DNA from: Shewanella fidelis ATCC BAA-318
GTDB lineage: Bacteria; Pseudomonadota; Gammaproteobacteria; Enterobacterales; Shewanellaceae
DNA: 41,043 nt
Assembly: GCF_000518605.1 (NCBI RefSeq)
Contig: NZ_JADX01000026.1
Span: 1-41,043, forward strand
Direction: 5' to 3'
The position numbers and the translations under genes were made by a program. Each line of letters starts with the position of its first letter. The stretch's first letter is position 1. The notes under the pieces are model-generated. The model had not been told where the DNA came from, made no database searches, and saw only the letters and a program-made list of their open reading frames with translations. Shown here one piece after another: positions 1 to 9,573 of the stretch.

Positions 1-1808
1 AGACTAAAGCCGGCCAATAAGTCTGAGACTTGCTGGGCGGTGAGCGCGACCATGGCTGGGTTCTGCCAAGCAATATCACCGTTATAGCTGGCGCTTAGGG
101 TGAGTACATCATTGTTATCGACATCAAAGGTGGTGATGTCACCGGTGGCAACAAGGCGGTCTGGTGCCACATCAATACTGTTTTCGGTGACGCTACCAGT
201 GTTGGTTACCGTTAGCTCTGGGATGTCATTGGTACCGACAATTGTGATAGTGACTTCTTGTGTGTCTGACAAGCCAAATTGATCTGTTACTGTTATGGTA
301 AATGTTTCAATTGTCGTTTCACCAAAGGCTAGATTATTAGCGAGATCGTTATCTAAGCTAAAGCTCCATTGGCCAGTTACTTCATTTAACGAAAACACAC
401 CAAATGGCGTCATTGGGTCGCTAATAAGCTGCCAAGTTAATACTGCGCCGTTGTCTATATCACTCGCGGTGAGTGTGCCTGAGACTTCTGGTGTTCCAGC
501 GGTTTCAATATTGCCGCCAACGAGTACACCTGCCTCTATAACTGTGCCTGAGGCATCTTCTAAAGATGAGGTGATCTGTGGCGCATCATTATCGCCGGTT
601 AAGGTGATTGTCAGAGTTTGGGTGACGGCGTCACCATCGGCGTCGGTTAACACATAATTAAATGTTTCAACTGCTTGCTCTCCGAGCGCGAGCATTTGAA
701 CTTCGGGGAGCTGATTATTAAGTAAATAAGTATAACTACCATCGGCAGCAATAATGAGTGAACCATATACACCTGAGATCACTGTATTACCATCTATATC
801 GGTAGTTGTTTGGCTATTAGCTATTTGTGTGACAGTTGCAGAATCGGCGCCTAAGACATCATTAGTTAGGACGTTGCCCGAGACTCCTACCTCATTGCCT
901 TGAGTGATTTCATTGCTATCATCCAAGCCGCTTGGCGCATCATCAATAACGTTGGCATTGACAACTGAAGTGACACTTCGACCGTCATTATCGGTAAGCT
1001 CCAATAGGAAGATTTCAGTTAACGTATCTGAATCAGTATGATTAAAATTGGCAGATAAAGTATAGCTATAGGTCAAAGTAGAGGTGGCTGGATCGTAGTC
1101 ACTGAATGTCAGTACACCTAGCTCAGTTGTTATGCTAACAGGGCCAATAAACTCACCATTAACGAATATGGTTTGGCCATTAATTGTTAGGGAGTTAATG
1201 CCAGCAGGAACCGTTACTGAAACGCTCTCGGCTTGTGATAGCAGGGTTGTTTCAGGAGCGCTACCTTGCGCTAAATGTTGTTCGTAAAGGGTTACAGTAC
1301 TTGATGTGATAGTCGGCAGAGGGAATTGAGCCAAAAAGCTTTGTTGCTCTTCGATAATCGGTGTCGTAGTTTGCTCAAATCCCACAGTATCATGACCTGC
1401 AGCGGCAATGGTTTCGTCACCTATACGGCTAACCGCAATATAACCGCCACCTTCATTACCCGTTTGTGAGGCTTCACCTGCTGCGGTATCTGGTAGGTTT
1501 TCACTCGGATCTTCGCCCGCTTCAATGAGAGATTGTAATGCGCTAATTTCAGCGTCTATCGCTGTTTGACTCTCATTGGGAGACTGGTTTTGATTATTAG
1601 CTGTTGCAATATCGTCTTGGTTAACTAGGCTACCGTCACTGTATTGCAAAAGGAATGTTGCACCCACGGTAATACTATAAACACTGTTTGGCGTTAGCGT
1701 ATCACCGACTTTAAGCGATGTTTCTACACCTTGGCCATTGACTGTGTTTATTACACCAGAAAGCTCAAGAACTTTGGCATCCTGCTTTGGAATAAATTTA
1801 TCCATCAT
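1..1808 (-). CDS. bpfA: Giant LapA/BpfA-type biofilm adhesin, N-terminal part (runs off the left edge)
   Basis: Reading the minus strand from ATG at 1808-1806 gives 602 codons with no stop before the window edge, so only the N-terminus is present. Residues 1-130 look like the LapA-family retention module, a plug that holds type I-secreted adhesins in the outer membrane. They are followed by a TAAG motif at residues 108-111, the dialanine site cut by LapG-type proteases. From about residue 300 there are repeated Ig/VCBS-like units ending in GDNDAP- and GTNDIP-type linkers. A weak AGAG ribosome site precedes the first of two tandem ATGs. In Shewanella oneidensis bpfA lies beside hemY, as here. 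The role (c-di-GMP-gated biofilm adhesion) is inferred from the family; the secretion genes and LapG/LapD homologues would be outside this window. The gene name rests on family plus synteny. Confidence 0.88.
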   Translation of the reverse strand, partial: MMDKFIPKQDAKVLELSGVINTVNGQGVETSLKVGDTLTPNSVYSITVGATFLLQYSDGSLVNQDDIATANNQNQSPNESQTAIDAEISALQSLIEAGEDPSENLPDTAAGEASQTGNEGGGYIAVSRIGDETIAAAGHDTVGFEQTTTPIIEEQQSFLAQFPLPTITSSTVTLYEQHLAQGSAPETTLLSQAESVSVTVPAGINSLTINGQTIFVNGEFIGPVSITTELGVLTFSDYDPATSTLTYSYTLSANFNHTDSDTLTEIFLLELTDNDGRSVTSVVNANVIDDAPSGLDDSNEITQGNEVGVSGNVLTNDVLGADSATVTQIANSQTTTDIDGNTVISGVYGSLIIAADGSYTYLLNNQLPEVQMLALGEQAVETFNYVLTDADGDAVTQTLTITLTGDNDAPQITSSLEDASGTVIEAGVLVGGNIETAGTPEVSGTLTASDIDNGAVLTWQLISDPMTPFGVFSLNEVTGQWSFSLDNDLANNLAFGETTIETFTITVTDQFGLSDTQEVTITIVGTNDIPELTVTNTGSVTENSIDVAPDRLVATGDITTFDVDNNDVLTLSASYNGDIAWQNPAMVALTAQQVSDLLAGFS

Positions 1809-1884
1809 AAAATACTCTAACTAGCTCATCCATGAGTTAAATGAAGGATTATTAGCACTTAATCATTTTTTATTTTTGCGCTAA

Positions 1885-1920
1885 CAGTACAAATTCTGTA
1901 CTGCATTGGAGCGTTGTCAA
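1885..1920 (-). promoter_or_regulatory. Candidate adhesin promoter with a 7-bp-arm dyad over the -10
   Basis: On the minus strand a perfect -35 TTGACA (1915-1920) is followed after 16 bp by CAGAAT (1893-1898, 4/6 match to the -10). The -10 lies in the middle of a perfect inverted repeat, CAGTACA-N5-TGTACTG (1885-1903). A protein bound there would block RNA polymerase, so this looks like an operator. The regulator is unknown. Promoter and operator roles are inferred from sequence only. Confidence 0.5.
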
Positions 1921-2041
1921 ATTAGGGGAAGTCAAGCTTTAGGGGGGAGTTAAACCACAGTTTAATTTGATTGGATTTTACGAATTAGTTATCAACTACT
2001 TAAGTTAGCCTTAGTGATTACATTCTTGCCTGTAAATAACT

Positions 2042-2066
2042 AAAGGCCGTTTTGATAACGGCCTTT
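2042..2066 (-). terminator. Terminator after hemY
   Basis: Perfect 10-bp stem AAAGGCCGTT / AACGGCCTTT with a 5-nt loop, just past the hemY stop codon. It separates the haem operon from the adhesin gene. The T-tract on the minus strand is short and broken. Confidence 0.75.
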
Positions 2067-2086
2067 AGTTGAAAAAGGTATAAGAG

Positions 2087-3256
2087 TTAACTGAGCTTAG
2101 CCGCGTTGCGTCGGGTTTGTAGAGCTCGGTTCAGTTCCCCTAGATGCTCTTGAGCATCAGCTAAAGCATGCAGGTTATCGTGATCATCTTTTAAATAGCA
2201 GGCTTTTTGCCACCAAATCTTGGCTTGATGAAAGTCATGATTTTTTTGATATAGCTTAGCTAAGCAAACTTGGTAATCGAGATTGTCTTGATATTGGGTT
2301 TCTAACGCTAATAACTGCTTTTTAGCTTCTACGTCTGCAGGAGTTAGCACTTCTGCTAAGGCGTGTAATATCGCAGCAGACGGTGTGGATTTAACTTGCT
2401 TTAGTAAGAGCTTTTTCGCTTCATCTCGACGTTCAAATCGATTTAAACCCGTGGCATAAAGTGCAATATACTCAGGTTGTTTTCGCTCTGCTCGAGTTAG
2501 CCAATGCCAGCATTTTTCCAACTCTTGCTCGTTAGCTAAGATCGCCTGGTTTAATAGGGCGGTGTTAGTTGTGAGTGATAGTGCTTGTAGCTGCTCATCG
2601 GCCAACACTCGTTTTTTAGCTAATATTGGCAATAGTAATTTAAGTGCTTGCCAGTCTTGTTGTGCTTGATACAACTCGATAGCCAGCTTAAGTACCGGAA
2701 ACTTACTTTTGCTAGTTGGATTGAGTTTATCTAGCTCCGCTCTCGCTGCGGTTAGCTCACCTTGCTGAAGTAAGTAACGGGTTCTCGTCGTACTAACGGC
2801 CTTAACCGCTTGCGGTTCTAGTTCAGCTTTTGCAAGGTATTCATCACGATTTTCAAAGTTATTTTGGTGATGTGCTGCACGAGCTGCTGCAAGTAGGTTA
2901 AGTGCAGGGATCTCGCCTTTTTCTGCACCTTTAGCCATGGCTTTTTCTGCTGCGGGCCAGTTTTCTTCTGCTAACGCGAGTGCACCAAGTAAAGTGTGTT
3001 TACGTGCTGCATTTCTGCGCCAGCGCTCTGGTAAATAGCGACTGTTTAACACTAAATTAAATAGCCATACCAATACAAACTCAACGAGTTGTAGCAAGCT
3101 ATAGAAAATAATGAGACCAATAACAGCAAAAAAGATACTGGTTTCAATTTGGTAGTCACCAATTGCTAGGTATAGGTAACCAGTATTACCAACGAGAAAA
3201 GGACTAAGACATAGTCCAATTAAGATGATGACTAGATAGACTAAGGCGCGGATCAT
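2087..3256 (-). CDS. hemY: HemY family membrane TPR protein
   Basis: Protein of 389 residues with two hydrophobic segments near the N-terminus (about residues 5-25 and 40-70), followed by a soluble alpha-helical domain with TPR-like repeats, the HemY layout. The Enterobacterial HemY lies at the end of the hemCDXY operon; despite its name it is not protoporphyrinogen oxidase, and its biochemical role is not settled. The start codon overlaps the hemX stop by one base (TAATG), so the two are translationally coupled. It is the last gene of the operon, with a hairpin terminator downstream. Confidence 0.93.
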   Translation of the reverse strand: MIRALVYLVIILIGLCLSPFLVGNTGYLYLAIGDYQIETSIFFAVIGLIIFYSLLQLVEFVLVWLFNLVLNSRYLPERWRRNAARKHTLLGALALAEENWPAAEKAMAKGAEKGEIPALNLLAAARAAHHQNNFENRDEYLAKAELEPQAVKAVSTTRTRYLLQQGELTAARAELDKLNPTSKSKFPVLKLAIELYQAQQDWQALKLLLPILAKKRVLADEQLQALSLTTNTALLNQAILANEQELEKCWHWLTRAERKQPEYIALYATGLNRFERRDEAKKLLLKQVKSTPSAAILHALAEVLTPADVEAKKQLLALETQYQDNLDYQVCLAKLYQKNHDFHQAKIWWQKACYLKDDHDNLHALADAQEHLGELNRALQTRRNAAKLS

Positions 3257-4404
3257 TATTGCGCCTCCTCAGTCATTAAATTACCGTAAGTGACTAACTG
3301 ATTAAGCATATTTGATGCAGCAAAACGTTCGATACTTACTGATTGAATTTTCAATGTTTCTAACGCATCTAATGTGGCTAGTGTGTCTATTGTTTGCTGA
3401 TCTTTTAAGTCGAAATACTCAAAAATCCACTTTCTAGCAAGCTTAATTGAATTACGGTAATTGACTTGATCTTGGCGGTACAAAGCTAATTGGGCTTGTA
3501 GCAATTTATTTTTAGTATTTTCCACTAAATACCATTGCTGATCTGGCTCTAGCAGCGGTGCTGCATCGGTTGTACGTTTTCTGATAATAACGAAGTCATC
3601 AATTAAAGCTTGCCAAGATTTCGCTAGGTTAGACTGCCAATCATCCAAAGATTCTGAAACTTGATTATCAGCCAGTTCTTCAGCTGAAAAATGGGTTTCT
3701 GCACGGTTAAGTGGCAGCTTATCTAGATTGTCGATAATGGCATCTAACGTTAAAACGGTACCTGAAATATCAGTATTCTTAACTGAGGCTACAGCTGCGA
3801 TATCTTTTGATAAGGCTTTTCGCAATGGCATAAGTGAAGGATCACGCATGGATTTGATACGTTCATCAGCTGCTTTTAGAAGACTCGTTGCGGTGTTTGG
3901 ATCTTTCTCTAACCATAATTTTTGGCCAGCTAGTCGTACTAAATACTTAGCTTCTTCAGCACGCCAATGATTAGGGTTACGTTGAGCAATGATAGATACG
4001 CGCTCTTCTAGCTGAGTTTGTTGCTCAAGTGATTGCGCCATTGCACTTTCAACACTCGCGGCGAATTGCCCTTGCTGTTGCTCAAGTGACGCAATACGCT
4101 GATTTGGCTCGACTAGTGCGGCTTGAAGCTTTTGATTTAATTTTGCCGCCTCAGCTTGCTGAGCTTGTAATTGTTGGTAAAGATAATAACCACCGGCCAT
4201 TGAGGCAAAAGCAACAATGAGTAGTAAAAAGAGGGTGATAATCACTCCCCAAGGAGTTGAATTTGGCTGTGAAGCTTGTGGCTGAACTGTACTTTCATTT
4301 TGGGGAGCTTCTGCTTCTGACGGAGTGTCGATAACAGGCTGAGCTAACGTTGTTGACTCAGTTGTTGCTTCTGAAGCGTTAGCGTCAGTATTTTTGGTTT
4401 CCAT
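3256..4404 (-). CDS. hemX: HemX family protein (inner-membrane, long periplasmic domain)
   Basis: Protein of 382 residues. An acidic, Ser/Thr/Gln-rich cytoplasmic N-terminus (1-50) leads into one transmembrane helix (about 52-76), a coiled coil (about 77-135, rich in Gln, Glu and Leu) and an alpha-helical periplasmic domain. This is the HemX architecture; its former assignment as a uroporphyrin methyltransferase has no support in the sequence, as there is no SAM-binding motif. The ATG at 4404 has a good AAGGA ribosome site 7 nt upstream. It lies 66 nt after hemD and overlaps hemY by one base. Confidence 0.92.
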   Translation of the reverse strand: METKNTDANASEATTESTTLAQPVIDTPSEAEAPQNESTVQPQASQPNSTPWGVIITLFLLLIVAFASMAGGYYLYQQLQAQQAEAAKLNQKLQAALVEPNQRIASLEQQQGQFAASVESAMAQSLEQQTQLEERVSIIAQRNPNHWRAEEAKYLVRLAGQKLWLEKDPNTATSLLKAADERIKSMRDPSLMPLRKALSKDIAAVASVKNTDISGTVLTLDAIIDNLDKLPLNRAETHFSAEELADNQVSESLDDWQSNLAKSWQALIDDFVIIRKRTTDAAPLLEPDQQWYLVENTKNKLLQAQLALYRQDQVNYRNSIKLARKWIFEYFDLKDQQTIDTLATLDALETLKIQSVSIERFAASNMLNQLVTYGNLMTEEAQ

Positions 4405-4470
4405 TAAACAGTCCTTGAAAGCGATGATGCTGCAGTACGTTGCGAGTATGAGCGTAAACTTAGCTGCGGA

Positions 4471-5202
4471 CTATTTTAGTGATAACGCAGCCAACATGGC
4501 ATTAGTATTGGCAGCGGTTGCATTGCTTACATGCGCAAGTCCATATGCCTTAGCTTTTTCAAATACTCGGGAGCTTGGGACTATAATATGACAAGTTTGC
4601 AGCCAAGCAAATAGCTCTTTTGGTACTGTTTTGACTAGGTTATCGAGTATTCCGCCACTGGTAATGATAATAGTGTCAATGCCAAAGCTTTGCCATTGTT
4701 GGCAAATATCGCTGGCATCAATTGCTGGGCAGCCACGTTTATAGACCTCCCAATAATTGAGTTTTGCGCCTCGATTAATAAGCTCGTTAGCTAAATCTTC
4801 GCGACCGCCTCGACCACGTACAATAACAATCTGCTTATTATTGACTTTGGATAAAGATTCGAGAGTCAGTAAGCCTTCAGTTTGTTGGCAATCTTCAGGG
4901 GCTTTTTCGGCATCAATACCTAAACCTATCAACGCGTCATGTGTGGCATCGCCTACAGCAAGGTAGTGGGCGTTTTGCGGCCATTGATTAGTGATAATCT
5001 GTGAGGCAAAGCTAACAGCATTGGTGCTGATAAAAATGATGATATCAGCTTGTTTGAGCGTCTGTTCAATTTCAGCACTGTTAAGGTTTGAAGTAGATTG
5101 AACATTAAGTAGAGGGGTAACAAAGTAAGAGACGTTACGCTGAGTTAACGCCTCTATCATTGACTGATTGCGCCCTTCTGGGCGCGTCAGCAACACTTTC
5201 AT
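4471..5202 (-). CDS. hemD: Uroporphyrinogen-III synthase
   Basis: Protein of 243 residues, the usual length for HemD. It cyclises hydroxymethylbilane to uroporphyrinogen III, inverting ring D, in the cytoplasm. The N-terminus MKVLLTRPEG and the later VIVRGRGGREDLANEL and ITSGG segments are the family hallmarks; the family has low overall conservation. Its ATG follows the hemC stop directly (TAAATG), giving strong translational coupling of two consecutive enzymes that share an unstable intermediate. Confidence 0.93.
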   Translation of the reverse strand: MKVLLTRPEGRNQSMIEALTQRNVSYFVTPLLNVQSTSNLNSAEIEQTLKQADIIIFISTNAVSFASQIITNQWPQNAHYLAVGDATHDALIGLGIDAEKAPEDCQQTEGLLTLESLSKVNNKQIVIVRGRGGREDLANELINRGAKLNYWEVYKRGCPAIDASDICQQWQSFGIDTIIITSGGILDNLVKTVPKELFAWLQTCHIIVPSSRVFEKAKAYGLAHVSNATAANTNAMLAALSLK

Positions 5203-6135
5203 TTACGCGTTCGCGTAAACTGCATCAAGAATGGTTTTTGCGCCTTTCTCAAGCAGTTCTTCAGCTAGTGCGATACCTAATTTTTCAGCGTCGGCTGTGC
5301 TACCAGATTTGGTACCAGTGATGATTTGGCTACCATCTGGGTTGCCCACTAAACCACGTAGATTGATAGTGTCACCATCGATTTCGGCATATGCACCAAT
5401 TGGTACCTGACAACCACCTTCAAGGCGGGTGTTCATTGCACGTTCTGCGATAACACGCATGCGTGTTTCGGCATGCTCAAGTGGAGCTAAAAGTGCTTTA
5501 ACACGAGCATCGTCAGTGCGGCATTCAATACCTACAGCGCCTTGGCCGTTTGCTGGCAGTGATTGCTCTGCTGAGATAAAGCTAGCGATTCTTTCTTCAA
5601 GCTTTAGACGCTTAAGGCCTGCTGCTGCAAGAATAATTGCATCGTAATTGCCTGCATCAAGCTTAGCTAGACGAGTACCAACGTTACCGCGAAGATCTTT
5701 AATTACTAGATCTGGGCGAGCAGCACGGATTTGGCATTGACGACGTAAGCTCGAAGTACCAACAACTGCGCCTTGTGGTAGCTCTTCAATGCACTTATAA
5801 GTATTTGAAACAAATGCATCACGTGGATCTTCACGTTCACAAATTACTTCAAGACCTAACCCTTCAGGAAACTCAACTGGAACGTCTTTCATTGAGTGAA
5901 CAGCGATGTCAGCTTCGCCTTCTAGCATAGCGACTTCAAGTTCTTTAACGAATAATCCTTTACCACCCACTTTGGCAAGTGGTGTGTCTAAGATGATGTC
6001 ACCTTTAGTGCTCATCGGTAGCAATTCAACAGTGAGGCCTTCATGGATTTTTTCCAGTTCTGCTTTCACAAATTCGGCTTGCCACATGGCAAGAGGGCTC
6101 TTACGTGTTGCGATACGGATCAGATTTTGAGACAT
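5203..6135 (-). CDS. hemC: Porphobilinogen deaminase (hydroxymethylbilane synthase)
   Basis: Protein of 310 residues. It joins four porphobilinogen molecules into hydroxymethylbilane using a covalently bound dipyrromethane cofactor. The cofactor cysteine is visible in the [11 protein letters not shown] motif at C242, and the catalytic aspartate in HSMKDVP at D84; both numbers match the Escherichia coli enzyme. [14 protein letters not shown] at residues 7-20 is the typical N-terminus. It is the first gene of hemC-hemD-hemX-hemY and diverges from cyaA, as in enterobacteria. Confidence 0.97.
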   Translation of the reverse strand: MSQNLIRIATRKSPLAMWQAEFVKAELEKIHEGLTVELLPMSTKGDIILDTPLAKVGGKGLFVKELEVAMLEGEADIAVHSMKDVPVEFPEGLGLEVICEREDPRDAFVSNTYKCIEELPQGAVVGTSSLRRQCQIRAARPDLVIKDLRGNVGTRLAKLDAGNYDAIILAAAGLKRLKLEERIASFISAEQSLPANGQGAVGIECRTDDARVKALLAPLEHAETRMRVIAERAMNTRLEGGCQVPIGAYAEIDGDTINLRGLVGNPDGSQIITGTKSGSTADAEKLGIALAEELLEKGAKTILDAVYANA

Positions 6136-6249
6136 GAACGATATTCCATCTTAGAACTTAGTTGCGCTAATGCTAACATCGCCAGAATATAGATGTAACA
6201 TTATGCTGCTGATTCTTTGAAGTCTACCCACTTATAATCCCATAAAAAC

Positions 6250-6265
6250 AGTGATCTTGATCACA
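6250..6265. promoter_or_regulatory. CRP site between hemC and cyaA
   Basis: AGTGATCTTGATCACA matches the CRP consensus TGTGA-N6-TCACA at 9 of 10 fixed positions and contains the palindrome GTGATCTTGATCAC. In Escherichia coli CRP represses the main cyaA promoter from a site in the same intergenic region, so feedback control of cAMP synthesis is likely. Here the site lies about 70 bp ahead of the cyaA start and about 115 bp from hemC, so it could act on either gene. Confidence 0.8.
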
Positions 6266-6333
6266 TTTGCTTGCCGCTATCAAGTTTGCCATATACATTA
6301 GGTAGGCAGTAATTTTTTTAAAGGTCGAATCAT

Positions 6334-8757
6334 TTGCCTCATGAGCTTGGTAAACAAGAGCAAGCAGCTCAGCGATTAGATGTTATCAGGTTTGCTAGAG
6401 CGATAGCCTTGCTGTCGCCATTAAAGCGTCACCTGTTGCGGTTGATTGCGGTCTTTTTACATCACCACTCTGCAAAATTGCCTGGTTACAACGGCCCTTT
6501 AACGCCATCTGGCGTGATTGATTTTGAACTCGACTTTGATACCCAAGATGCCTGCGAAACGCTCAATATCGATATAAGTAGTTTCGAGTCGGTAACAACA
6601 CCCCGTATCGAGGGGGTATACAGTATGGGCAGTACGGCGAGTTTTGGGCAAAACCCTCAAAGTGATATTGACGTTTGGCTTGTTCATAGTGCAGAACTAA
6701 GTCAAAGTGGCTGTCAATTGCTTGCTGAAAAAGCTTTATTATTAACAGCTTGGTTTGCTCAATTTGATTTTGAAGTTAATTTTTATTTAGTTCATCCGCA
6801 GCAGTTTATTCAGGAGCAAAGCCGTCCGGCTGATCTATATAACAGCATGGGGCAAGAGCATAGCGGTAGTGCTCAGCATTGGTTGCTATTAGAAGAGTTT
6901 TACCGCAGTCAGTTTCGTCTTGCTGGAAAGCCTATTGCTTGGTGGCCAAATGCTAAGCCAAATCCGTCACTGTTATCTTTGGGGGATACTAACGCCTTAC
7001 CGGCTAGCGAATATTTTGGTGCATCGCTATGGCAGTTATATAAAGGAGTTGAAAAGCCGCATAAGGCATTACTTAAGGTGCTTTTATTAGAGGCTTATGC
7101 AAGTGAATACCCTCACACTCATCTTGTTAGTGAGCATATTTGGCAGCACACTTTAGATGGTGACTTTTCTGCAGCCAATGATGCGTATTTTTTGCTTTAT
7201 GAATCAATAGAAGCCTATTTGCTTAAGCGTGGTGATGTTAGACGGCTCGAAATTACTCGGCGCTGTTTTTATTTAAAGTGCGGCGTAAAGTTGAGCCAAC
7301 AAGATCGGGCTGTGGATTGGCGTCATTTTAAAATGCAAAAATTGGTAGCAGACTGGCATTGGTCTGACAGTTTACTGCGTACGCTAGATAACTGTGAAAA
7401 TTGGCATTGCGGCCAATTACAATGGTTTAACGAGCAGCTTAATGAGTTGATGTTAGGCAGTTATCGAACATTACTGCAGTTTGCTTCAACTCACCAATTG
7501 AGTGAAAGCTTACGCATCTCAGAACTCGGATTATTAACCCGTAAGCTGCATACCTATTTCAATGAAGATGCTCATCAGATCATGCGTTTAAACCCGTTAT
7601 GGAGTCGCTCTATCTTGGAGCCCCATTTATCGGTGATCTACAGTTCAACTGATCAGTGCTATTACCTATATCGCTGTGGTCCAAATCCAAGAAATTTTCT
7701 TGAGCACAGCTCAGTGTTTCACTCTAAAAGCAAAGCCAAATTGTTGATTTGGGCCTGTTTAAATGGTGTTGCTAATAATCAAACCCGTTGGCATGAAATT
7801 AGACAAAGTAAGCGCAAGTCTAACTATTTAACTCAGGCAGCAAGTCGCGTAGATGGTTTAATTGTTAATGAATCTATTAGAGTGTCAAAAATGGCGCTAT
7901 ATCAGCCATGGCATTTCCGTAAGTTGGTGTTCTTGCTAAATTTCAATAGCGATCCTACCGAAAGCTGGCCTGGGCAAGACATTATGGTTGATTATATGAA
8001 TAGCAATGTTTTCTCGATTGGACGTGGCTATCTGAATATGGTCGACTCGATAGATGTTATTAGCTTAAATAGCTGGGGCGAATGGCATTGCCATCATTTT
8101 GAAGGCGATAAAAGTATTTTGGATGCATTGTCATTTGTAACCCCGGGTATGAAGCGCGCAAATGTAGCTGTGAGTGTAGATGTTATTAGTTGTTCGCTGA
8201 AGTTACGTTCGCAAACTGAGCGTACAGTAAAAGATCTGCTTTACCGTGCCGTGCGTTTAAGCCGGCAAGCACAAAGTTCTGCGACGTTAGCGCATGCACT
8301 GCAAGTCGGTAAGGTACGCTATGGTCTTTTCTTCAATAATCGTGGCATGCATTACGAGAATTTGAGCGATGCTAAATCTTTCTATCAGCAACTGTCTCAA
8401 CGCAAATTGCTAGAGTTGCCTCGACCGAGTTTGGGTGATGAGCCTTTTGCTAAACTACCGGCAATTATTCAAGATTATGCAGCTAAAGGCGCAATTCAGT
8501 ATTTCTTACGTCAGCGCAAGCAAGGTCTGGATGTGTTTATTTTAGATGAAGCCAATGAGCTTAATCACTACGTACAACAAGGGATAGATGTGAATACATT
8601 AGTGAATAAACTCAGTCACTACCATACTTTTGAAGACCCACATTTGACCAAAGAAAATTTTAATTTACCGCAGTTTTTTAAATTAGATCGGGTAAGAGGT
8701 GAGTTGATGGCGGTGCCGTTTGGCGTCACTCATGAGTCGATTGAAGCGGACTTTTAA
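6334..8757 (+). CDS. cyaA: Class I adenylate cyclase, TTG start
   Basis: Protein of 807 residues, a little shorter than the 848 of Escherichia coli. It makes cAMP, the CRP effector. The N-terminal catalytic domain shows the nucleotidyltransferase-type motif GSTASFGQ (99-106) followed by SDIDVW with metal-binding D111 and D113. The C-terminal half would be the regulatory (PTS-responsive) domain. The start is TTG at 6334, preceded by AAGG 8 nt upstream; no ATG lies close by in frame. The Escherichia coli cyaA also starts with TTG, which limits its expression. A CRP site lies upstream and a hairpin terminator follows. Confidence 0.96.
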   Translation: MPHELGKQEQAAQRLDVIRFARAIALLSPLKRHLLRLIAVFLHHHSAKLPGYNGPLTPSGVIDFELDFDTQDACETLNIDISSFESVTTPRIEGVYSMGSTASFGQNPQSDIDVWLVHSAELSQSGCQLLAEKALLLTAWFAQFDFEVNFYLVHPQQFIQEQSRPADLYNSMGQEHSGSAQHWLLLEEFYRSQFRLAGKPIAWWPNAKPNPSLLSLGDTNALPASEYFGASLWQLYKGVEKPHKALLKVLLLEAYASEYPHTHLVSEHIWQHTLDGDFSAANDAYFLLYESIEAYLLKRGDVRRLEITRRCFYLKCGVKLSQQDRAVDWRHFKMQKLVADWHWSDSLLRTLDNCENWHCGQLQWFNEQLNELMLGSYRTLLQFASTHQLSESLRISELGLLTRKLHTYFNEDAHQIMRLNPLWSRSILEPHLSVIYSSTDQCYYLYRCGPNPRNFLEHSSVFHSKSKAKLLIWACLNGVANNQTRWHEIRQSKRKSNYLTQAASRVDGLIVNESIRVSKMALYQPWHFRKLVFLLNFNSDPTESWPGQDIMVDYMNSNVFSIGRGYLNMVDSIDVISLNSWGEWHCHHFEGDKSILDALSFVTPGMKRANVAVSVDVISCSLKLRSQTERTVKDLLYRAVRLSRQAQSSATLAHALQVGKVRYGLFFNNRGMHYENLSDAKSFYQQLSQRKLLELPRPSLGDEPFAKLPAIIQDYAAKGAIQYFLRQRKQGLDVFILDEANELNHYVQQGIDVNTLVNKLSHYHTFEDPHLTKENFNLPQFFKLDRVRGELMAVPFGVTHESIEADF

Positions 8758-8771
8758 AACATCTTAAAACA

Positions 8772-8798
8772 ATAAAGGGAAGTGACTCTTCCCTTTAT
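8772..8798. terminator. Bidirectional terminator between cyaA and cyaY
   Basis: Perfect 11-bp stem ATAAAGGGAAG / CTTCCCTTTAT with a 5-nt loop between two converging genes. The T-tract is short, so efficiency is uncertain. Confidence 0.7.
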
Positions 8799-8834
8799 CT
8801 GCTCAATATAGAACGCTCAGCGCTATGCTGTAAG

Positions 8835-9164
8835 TTAAATATCTAGCTTGTAACCGCTTTGCTTGAAGATAGATTCAATGACAAATGGCATAAATTCATT
8901 GCCGTTGCGTTCGTCCATCCACTTACCATCGACATAAGCAAAGTGGTAGCCACCAAACTGCGTTGCTAACCAAATCTCATGTAATGGCTCTTGCTTGTTC
9001 ATTACAATCGTCGATGAACCATTAAACTCTAATTGCAGTACATTGCCTGAACCATCAACATCAATATCTGCATCTTGCTCGTCAATGAGTACTTCTAATG
9101 CGTTATCAATTGTTTGAAATATTTCATCAACCAATTGATGAAATTCGAAATCTGTTAGAGCCAT
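8835..9164 (-). CDS. cyaY: Frataxin-like iron-sulfur assembly protein CyaY
   Basis: Protein of 109 residues, the usual frataxin size. It binds iron and modulates the IscS cysteine desulfurase during iron-sulfur cluster assembly. The acidic first helix ([23 protein letters not shown]) and the beta-sheet motif [19 protein letters not shown] are characteristic. It converges on cyaA and is probably transcribed alone. Confidence 0.95.
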   Translation of the reverse strand: MALTDFEFHQLVDEIFQTIDNALEVLIDEQDADIDVDGSGNVLQLEFNGSSTIVMNKQEPLHEIWLATQFGGYHFAYVDGKWMDERNGNEFMPFVIESIFKQSGYKLDI

Positions 9165-9573
9165 GCTAATTATTCCTCAGATTTAGTTAATAACTGCATA
9201 TTACCAATCGTCACGATGATTACCAATCACATTAATTTTGTGGTTAATAGATTACTAATTAAAAAATTGCTGATAAATAATTGAAAATATATTTATATCA
9301 GTGGTTTAGGTTTATGTATCTGTAAGTGTGATGATCATAGTTTAGATCGATTTAGCCGATTTATTTTCTCTTTAGGCGTTTTTTAGCCAACAAGTTGCTA
9401 TTTCAGTCAATTAACTTAGCTGTTTTAGGCTTAACCAAGGCGATATTAGTTGTAATAAAGCCGCCATATATATGCGTTAGAGGGTTGACGCATAGCGGGC
9501 TGTCTGCAAACATCAGGATTAACAATTTTCGCCACATAGCAAGCCATAGTGCTATTGCTTAAAGGGTCAGCTG
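9165..9573. other. Intergenic region between cyaY and lptM-lysA
   Basis: AT-rich 409-bp divergent region that must hold the promoters for cyaY and for the lptM-lysA operon. The best -35-like hexamer is TTGACG near 9485 but it lacks a convincing -10, so no promoter is called. Open frames here are spurious: they have no ribosome site and no recognisable protein. Confidence 0.4.

Noticed and set aside
100..657. Plus-strand open frames within the first 660 bp
   Set aside because: They lie antisense to the adhesin gene, which is one long open frame with recognisable repeats; the plus-strand products look like no protein and have no ribosome sites.
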